Origin: Synanceia verrucosa
Taxonomy: Eukaryota > Chordata > Actinopteri > Perciformes > Synanceiidae
Reading direction: 5' to 3'
NCBI GenBank assembly: GCA_029721515.1
Contig: CM056567.1
Span: forward strand, 7,961,507 to 8,025,506
Length of the DNA: 64,000 nucleotides
Position numbers and translations under genes: made by a program
Notes under the pieces: generated by a model
The model's database searches: none
What the model was told of the DNA's origin: nothing
The model's input: only the letters and a program-made list of their open reading frames with translations
In this document: in pieces, positions 58,112-64,000 of the stretch
Numbering within the stretch: position 1 is the first letter of the stretch
How the letters are laid out: the number at the start of each line of letters is the position of its first letter

Positions 58112-59469
58112 GTCTCATGAAATCAAGTGATATTGTAAGTGTGTGTGTGTGTGTTTCTCAGAGACCTGTAAGTATTGATAAGTCCCACTGTAGCTACATT
58201 GTCCTTCGTCCCTCATAAACCAACCTGTATTCCCACTCAGTCTCGTTTTTCTGTAATCCCCTGCCCATACTTCTAAACAGCAGCTCAAACCTATAACCTC
58301 CATGCTGTGCCGAATGGTAAAAGCCCTGACCTCATGCCAGCTCGCTCCATCTCCCCAAGTCTGAACTACAGCAGAAGGACACAGAGTCACTCGTTCCCTC
58401 AAGACCGACACTCTTACACCCAGCAACACTCACACAATCAGACACAGAAACACGTCAATAACTCTTGCTTGTGCTCAGTATGGTGGAACGTTAGTGTATG
58501 TTGCCAAAATGCCATCCGGTCTCTCATGACTGCCTCCTCCTGATAAATGAGAAGGTCATCTTATAAGTTTTTTTTATTTTTTTCATACTAAAGTTAAATA
58601 GGATGCCAGAATTTTAATCACTAAAGTGATTGTTAGCCCCTCGTAGGGTCATTTATGTCGTGTGAATTATTTACAAAGGAACAAAAAACAGGCATCTAAA
58701 TAGAAATCTAAATTATCAACACATGCATGTTAATGCTTTTCTATTATGATAGTCTGGTAATTTTGTCGCTCCAAGCGAAACCTTTTTGCATGATGGTGGG
58801 TTAAATGTCGCAGCTGAGGTTGTGTTTATGCAGATCAGAGAGTGCGGGGCCATTGTGGTGCTTCTTTAGCAGAACATGTGTATATAATGTCTGTGTTCAG
58901 ACCAGCTGTTATCACAGTGTTGCTGCTTCTATTAGCAGAGGAACACACTGGTTCGTCCGTCTTAATTTGTGCTGCAAATTTATGGTCATTTTTTTTTTGT
59001 CAGTGCTTGGCGTGTTGCCTGCTCTTCATTCACATCATTCCGGTTCATTATGGGAATAAATCTTTCACGTTCAGCTGTTGTGGTCTGCAAAACCTGTTGC
59101 TTCTGAAAATATTTTCTGCTCTCTCTTCAGTTTCATCTTCTCCCATCAACAGTGTTTCCTTTTCCTCTTTCGCCTCTCTTCCAAATTAAGCAGTGGTCTC
59201 TATCACTTTCATCTTGTCTTGATGTTTTCAGCCTCGGTATCCAGAGGAATACATATCCCACCGGGAAAATCAAGTTTAGGTCCTCCATGCTCTGTAGGAT
59301 CTTCACCCACGCAGTGAGAAGGGCGACTGTGTCAAATACATTTTCAGACCATTTGCCTCAGTCATGACTTTCTGGTTGAAGTGCCGCTACTCACACAGCA
59401 GCAATGTAGGCACCCTGTTTAATGTCAGAGAAATGATGAAGAGGTCGAATATCCTATTTTTTTTTTAGG
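58112..59469. other. No gene seen
   Basis: A (GT)n tract lies at 58139-58154. Overlapping frames of 71-115 codons between 58805 and 59367 are on one strand in different phases and lack domains, as expected from pyrimidine-rich sequence. Confidence 0.55.
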
Positions 59470-59645
59470 ATCGCTATGGTAACCTGACTCCCACCAGATG
59501 AATGGAGTTCTGTCTAGCTGGACTCTCACCCGATAGGAAGGACTTCAACGGAGCAAAAAATGACCGAGCCAATCAGGATCGCCGGGTGGGATTTTCATAG
59601 GTGTGACGTAGCGGAGAAGTAACTGTATGATTCAGACAACAAGGG
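59470..59645. mobile_element. Possible repeat, CCAATCAGGATCGCCGGG block
   Basis: A compact CpG-containing block (GACTCTCACCCGATAGGAAG, AATGACCGAGCCAATCAGGA, CGCCGGGTGGGATTTTC, GTGACGTAGCGGAG) in AT-rich surroundings. It resembles dispersed fish sequence by memory, but ends were not matched. It also carries a CCAAT box and a CRE-like TGACGTA, so a regulatory element is the alternative. Confidence 0.3.
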
Positions 59646-60595
59646 CGGCTCGCAGCGAGGAATCATGCATCGACATTGATTGTGCTATTTCAACTGTGTT
59701 GTCCAATGTACTGTATGTACTGTAACAAGTGGACTGGCTTTCTGAGTTTTTTTCTTCAACTGAACAGATTAAATCTACCGAATGGCACCATTTTTGTTGA
59801 GGTCACAAAGTAATAGGTTTTCTCTTCCTTTCCTGCCATTATTGAAATAATGACGGAACTTTTGCATTATTTAAGTGCTCATCTAAAAGGGAGGGGATTG
59901 TGCTGTGACAACAGGTAAAAGATTCCTGCCATTATGGACATCATCGAAGTCTCTGAAATTTAAAAAAAAATCTTGAAGCCAGTTGAAGAGTCAGATCAAA
60001 ACACCTCTCTAAAACCATTATATCCTCTACTTCTGTCTGTAGTTTTTTTCCCCCTTTTAATTCAGCAGCTCATCCCTTATGGCCCATTACTTTGATGCAA
60101 ATTAAACACAACAAGTACTATCGGTGAAGATTTTTGGCAAGCAACTCTGAACAAAGTGTGAAGTGCTGAGTCATGTTTTCCTGCAGCCTAATTGGGAAGC
60201 GCACAGTGACGAGGCTGAATGAGTGGCATCAGGATCTTGCTGTTTTTTTTATTGATTCCTTGAACGCAAAAGCGTGTGTGCAGAAATTGTTAACTATCCC
60301 TGGAGAAACTGGTGTTGACTGAATATTTTAAATGCAGGTATAATGTGATGTTATGTTAATAGAGTGAAACAAAATAAGTAGGAACAGATGAACCCCTCGC
60401 TGACTAAGAAGGATTCCACCCAATAATAATAATGCTTGTCTGCGTCTTCAAAATAGGTCAGTCGCAACACAAGGGTGATTTATGACTTTTTCGTACAGTC
60501 GGAGGCAGTTATAATTCTTTGTAGCCTTTTTATATGCTCAATATTGAAATATAGCCTCTCACCAACAAGCATGGTTGGCATTATTTACATTATTC
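59646..60595. other. No gene seen; possible conserved non-coding stretch
   Basis: About 60060-60240 is repeat-free with AP-1-like TGAGTCAT at about 60169 and a TTAATTCAGCAG word. Nothing coding is visible. Confidence 0.5.
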
Positions 60596-60842
60596 CAGGT
60601 TGTTTATTCCTACCTATTCCTCCTCCACTCCTTTCCTCCTCTCCCCTCCCTCCTTTTTCTCTCCATCCTCATTTCATTTGCTCTCCTCTTGGTGATTTAC
60701 CTCCCAGACCTCTATTTATCTACCACTAACAAATTGGGTTATCATGCTCCACCACTCCCCTCTTCCTTCTCTACCTCCTTTACCGTTCGTCTGCCTTCCC
60801 TCTCTTGTTCGCGTCCTCCCCCACCTCCCAGCCTTGGCAGCT
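60596..60842. repeat. Polypyrimidine tract, about 245 bp
   Basis: The plus strand is strongly C/T-biased (CCTCCTCTCCCCTCCCTCCT and similar), ending CCTTGGCAG at about 60840. Overlapping 84- and 89-codon frames here follow from the bias. Such tracts can form triplex DNA, and the CAG end looks like a splice acceptor, but no coding exon follows. Confidence 0.75.
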
Positions 60843-61055
60843 GACTTATGAGATACCATGTCAAAGTGAGAGATGGTGTCTGCCATCAAGAATATGTGTG
60901 TGGTTTAGGCAGTGTTTGTGATGGGCTCCTGTATGAGTGTGCATACTGTATATGTGTGGAGGAATCGTGCTCCTGACTTGTTGTTCTGCATCACTGCTGC
61001 CTCCTCTGGCCATGACCGTATGACAGGTGGCTGCTCTGTGACAGGCTGAGGACAA

Positions 61056-61057
61056 GT

Positions 61058-61097
<40 letters not shown>
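61056..61097. repeat. Compound (GT)n(GA)n microsatellite
   Basis: A GT run of 27 bases switches directly to a GA run of 16 bases. Confidence 0.95.
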
Positions 61098-61213
61098 TAT
61101 GTCCTGTATTAGATATATCAGCAGTTACCTCATAGCAGTCAAATACTGGAAGCAATACGTATATGGTGTTTTGTGTCTGATAGTGCGTGGTGAAATCATG
61201 ATGTGGTGAGCTC

Positions 61214-61245
<32 letters not shown>

Positions 61246-61290
61246 TGTGCGTGTGTGCGTGTGTGTGCGTGTGTGTGTGTGTGTGTGCGC
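61214..61290. repeat. Compound (TG)n microsatellite with GC interruptions
   Basis: Seventy-seven bases of TG repeats broken by TATG and several GTGC steps; alternating purine-pyrimidine throughout, so a good Z-DNA candidate. Confidence 0.95.
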
Positions 61291-61591
61291 AATGCTGAAC
61301 CAATTGTGTCCATGCAGGGCTTCACAAGCTAATGTGTGCTTGACATTTAAACTTGGTGACAGAGTGGGTGTGAAAGGCCAAGAGCAGCTGCTTACAGCAT
61401 CCATTCTGCAAAGTGTGCCGGGCTTTAACTTCAGATAAAGGCTTTCTGAAGAAGTCAAGAGGTGCTCCAGTACACAATGTGGAGAAATGTGAGAGGAACC
61501 CATCCTCCCCACTGGTAGGCATTGCAGGTAATGCTCATTAAAAATGACCCTGTGCAGACATGCTCCATTGGGCCAGCAACACCGACTCAGA

Positions 61592-61616
61592 TTTTTTTTT
61601 TTTTTTTTTTTTTTTT
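61592..61616. repeat. Poly-T run, 25 bp
   Basis: Twenty-five consecutive T. Confidence 0.95.
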
Positions 61617-64000
61617 CTAATTGTGTATTTCCTCTCCGGTGCCGTATGTGATTTTTTTTATTGCCTCAATAATATGATTAGTTTTGGAGTGGCAGTTATT
61701 TACAGCTGGTGATGAATGGTTAAGAAGAGGTTCTACTGAGTAACATAATGCCTTATTTATTAAAAAAAAAAACATGTAACGAATGTGAACTATTTCATCT
61801 TTTTTAAAGTAAACTATGAACATGAACTAGTTCATTTTCATATGTATGACCTGAACTGTTAGCTGGTTCTTTTTAAATATGAACTGGAACTAAAAACGGG
61901 TTTTTAAAGCCTTGACCATGTTGAGCTCAAATCACCAAAAGAAGTCATTGAAAGCTTTCAAACAATGTCCTAACGAATCACACATGCAAAAACAGGGATT
62001 GGTACCATCTGCCACGTTAATTTATTGTTTGAGCTGAAAAATGTGGCTCCATAGTTTCAATAGCCATGAGTGTTAGTAAACAAAACATTTTTTTTGTATA
62101 CAAAGTAGTTGTATCCAATTTTATTTTACATTGACTTTGTTGTGTTTTTAATACCTCTTAGTATACATATTAGTGGAAGCCCAAACAATTTCCAGTGATG
62201 GATGAACTTTGTGTGAAAAGCTAACAGTTATGTTAAAATGCATATTTGTTCTTTATTATATGGGCCCATCTGCTGATGAAAACCATAAGAAAATGACAGA
62301 AAGAAGATTCTCTCAAACTGTAAAATAGGTTTTACAAACAGTTCAAAGACAAAATAATAAAAAAAAAAAACATGGTGTGAAAAATAACTCAGACTTCATG
62401 GTTCACAGTTGCTGGAGGCAGAATCATACCAACTCTGTGGTCAGAGCTTTTGAACTGAGGTTCAAACTATTTTTAGTGGTACCCAAACATGAAGAAGTAT
62501 CAGAAATATGATTGTTTTCTAACCTGTTCCCAGCATCCATCTGCCAGGAAAATGTTGAGATTTACAGCTGTAGTGGTTTGATGAAAAATAATTATGACAT
62601 GACCAATCAGCCTTCATGGTGGTCATATTTTATTCACAGCAAACATTGTGTTCATTGTAACCCAGACCATCTGTACTTTGTATAAAATTAGTTTTATGCA
62701 AAGCACATTAATATTCTGTTATGCATACATATTGTGACATATTGACCGCTACAGTATGAGTGTAACCTCATGGTTGACATGAACCTGTTATAACGTCATG
62801 CATGTTAATGTTGAATAATCCATCAGGCACTTTTGGGAGGAACAGTGTAAACACGCTACACTGTCCCTCTGTTTAACATTTAGCTACAGAAGCATATCAG
62901 ATATTAAATGGAAGTGATTTTCTGTGTAAATGTTGCTGTGGAGCAAAGCAATGTCTGTGCAAAAGTACTATAAATGAGACACAAAATGGAGCTGGCTAAT
63001 CATACTCAGTTTCTGTCTCCTGCAAAAGAACAAAGCTACAATATCAAAACAATTATTTGCTTATTAAAAAAACTCTGACACCCTTGTTGGCGCAGAAGAC
63101 AAAGTATGTCCACCTGCTGGTTCAACACAGCTGGCAGGGTTCAGGACTTGATCTCTTTCCAGCTTGAGGGGTAACTGTGGTCCACTATTTTTTTTTTTTT
63201 TGTCTTCGACTAATAGGGACAGTCAAGTATCAGCGCTGTTGCTTCCAGGCTGCAGTGCATTCTCCACTAATAGTGGCTCTTATTCTTATGATAGGAGTCT
63301 TCTTCTGGAGGTGTTGTATCATTGTAACAGTAGAAACCTGAGAGGCAGAGTTGGTTATGGTGAAGTACAGGAAGTGTAGCTAAGTGTTAGCTGTGTGTTA
63401 TGGCTGAGGATTATTTCCACAATGTTGATGAGGCCCATTTATTCGACTTCAGATTTACTCATTATTCAGATTTTACACTGAGACTTCTCCTTGAACAGGA
63501 CATTATTTTTTCTCCATTTCATGATGCTGTTTGACACTTATAGTAGCAATCTGAGCCTGTCAGTAGCAAAAACAAGCACTTTCAATGATCATTGATGCCA
63601 CATTATCACTCTTACTGGACCAATTTCACACAAACACCTGCTATTATCCTTTAACTGCAGTGTTTCCAGCTGGCAGTATGATGGGTGAGAAGCCAATGAG
63701 GGATCATACCTTTGTCACGACGCTAACAACTGATGATGAAGTCTGCTCATCACTCATAGCTGCAGGTTAATTGCTCTTATGATGATGACACTCTTGGCTT
63801 TTAAAGCTAACTGAGTATGACTCCCCAGCCCCAGCCATGGCACACACCTCTCAATCTCCCAAAAAACACAGCTCCATTCCTTTAGATCAGGCCTTTTCTT
63901 TTTCCCAAGTCGAGTTTGAAAAATAAATGTGATCAGCCTCACTCCATCAAAGCCTCTATGCTTTCAGAACGGTGTGCTCCAGGAGAGAACAGGTGCGCTG
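61617..64000. other. No gene seen; repeat-like patch near 61780
   Basis: About 61780-61900 repeats words of the GAACTAGTTCATTTTC kind (ATGAACATGAACTAGTTCAT, TATGAACTGGAACT), which recalls a dispersed fish repeat, but no ends were matched. The remaining sequence to the window end is unique-looking, with short frames (71 codons from 63164; 61 from 63585) and no recognisable domain. Confidence 0.55.

Larger units (their letters stand above)
60843..61591. other. No gene seen; microsatellite-dominated
   Basis: Two GT-rich tracts dominate. A 173-codon minus-strand frame (60991-61512) reads through both as His-Thr repeats and is rejected as a gene. Confidence 0.65.

Noticed and set aside
60991..61512. 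173-codon minus-strand open frame, the longest in the window
   Set aside because: It reads through two GT/CA microsatellites as His-Thr repeats; the rest has no domain and no splice or start context.
1..64000. tRNA, rRNA, snRNA genes, CRISPR arrays and tRNA-derived SINE heads
   Set aside because: No B-box-like GGTTCGAATCC, no conserved rRNA or snRNA segment and no regularly spaced direct repeats were noticed on either strand.

Overview
The window reads as a piece of a ray-finned fish nuclear genome, probably a percomorph. That placement is an inference from repeat content: long (GT)n microsatellites, several non-autonomous hAT-type elements, a TTAA-targeting MITE family, and LINE/SINE tails typical of teleosts. 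Nothing looks prokaryotic: there are no operons, no ribosome-binding-site-spaced genes and no CRISPR arrays. No tRNA or rRNA gene was seen. The longest open frames (172-173 codons) fall inside a transposon and across a microsatellite and are not genes. The window is best described as intergenic or intronic DNA.

Only two stretches look enough like coding exons to list, both on the minus strand: 17815-17941 (an amphipathic, charged segment) and 53032-53201 (ending in a stop codon). I recognise neither, and neither splice acceptor is strong. They could belong to one long minus-strand gene, or be unrelated, or be chance.

The supported content is mobile DNA. (1) Four copies of one TTAA-flanked MITE, probably piggyBac-like, at 6324-6780, 19114-19560, 20626-21078 and 28034-28436. 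The second sits exactly at a TTAA inside an older hAT-type repeat, so its target site can be read from paralogous uninterrupted copies in this window. The third is nested in another hAT-like element. (2) A hAT-type repeat family (terminal motif like TAGGGCTGCAACGATTA) at 19052-19620, 21673-21957, 39638-39923 and 55558-55835. (3) A 163-bp hAT MITE with a perfect 8-bp target duplication at 13593-13771. (4) CpG-rich MITEs with matching ends at 4426-4901 and 47478-48054. (5) Foldback structures: a palindrome with 94-bp arms at 26981-27190 and a palindromic element at 57761-58073. (6) A 460-bp inverted duplication (30231-30690 against 33098-33557, 11 mismatches counted by eye) that carries half of a long-TIR MITE plus flanking DNA. 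(7) LINE/SINE-type tails near 45945-46010, 48105-48265 and 49718-49850.

Layout: 1-19 kb is mostly unique sequence with scattered MITEs; 19-22 kb is a nested transposon cluster; 22-26.7 kb is AT-rich, low in repeats and could hold conserved non-coding elements; 26.7-34 kb holds the foldback, a TTAA MITE copy and the inverted duplication; 34-45 kb is mostly unique; 45.7-50 kb is a second repeat cluster; 50-55.5 kb is mostly unique with the second candidate exon; 55.5-58.1 kb is a third repeat cluster; 58-64 kb is mostly unique apart from a pyrimidine tract and microsatellites. No set of genes acting together can be described.
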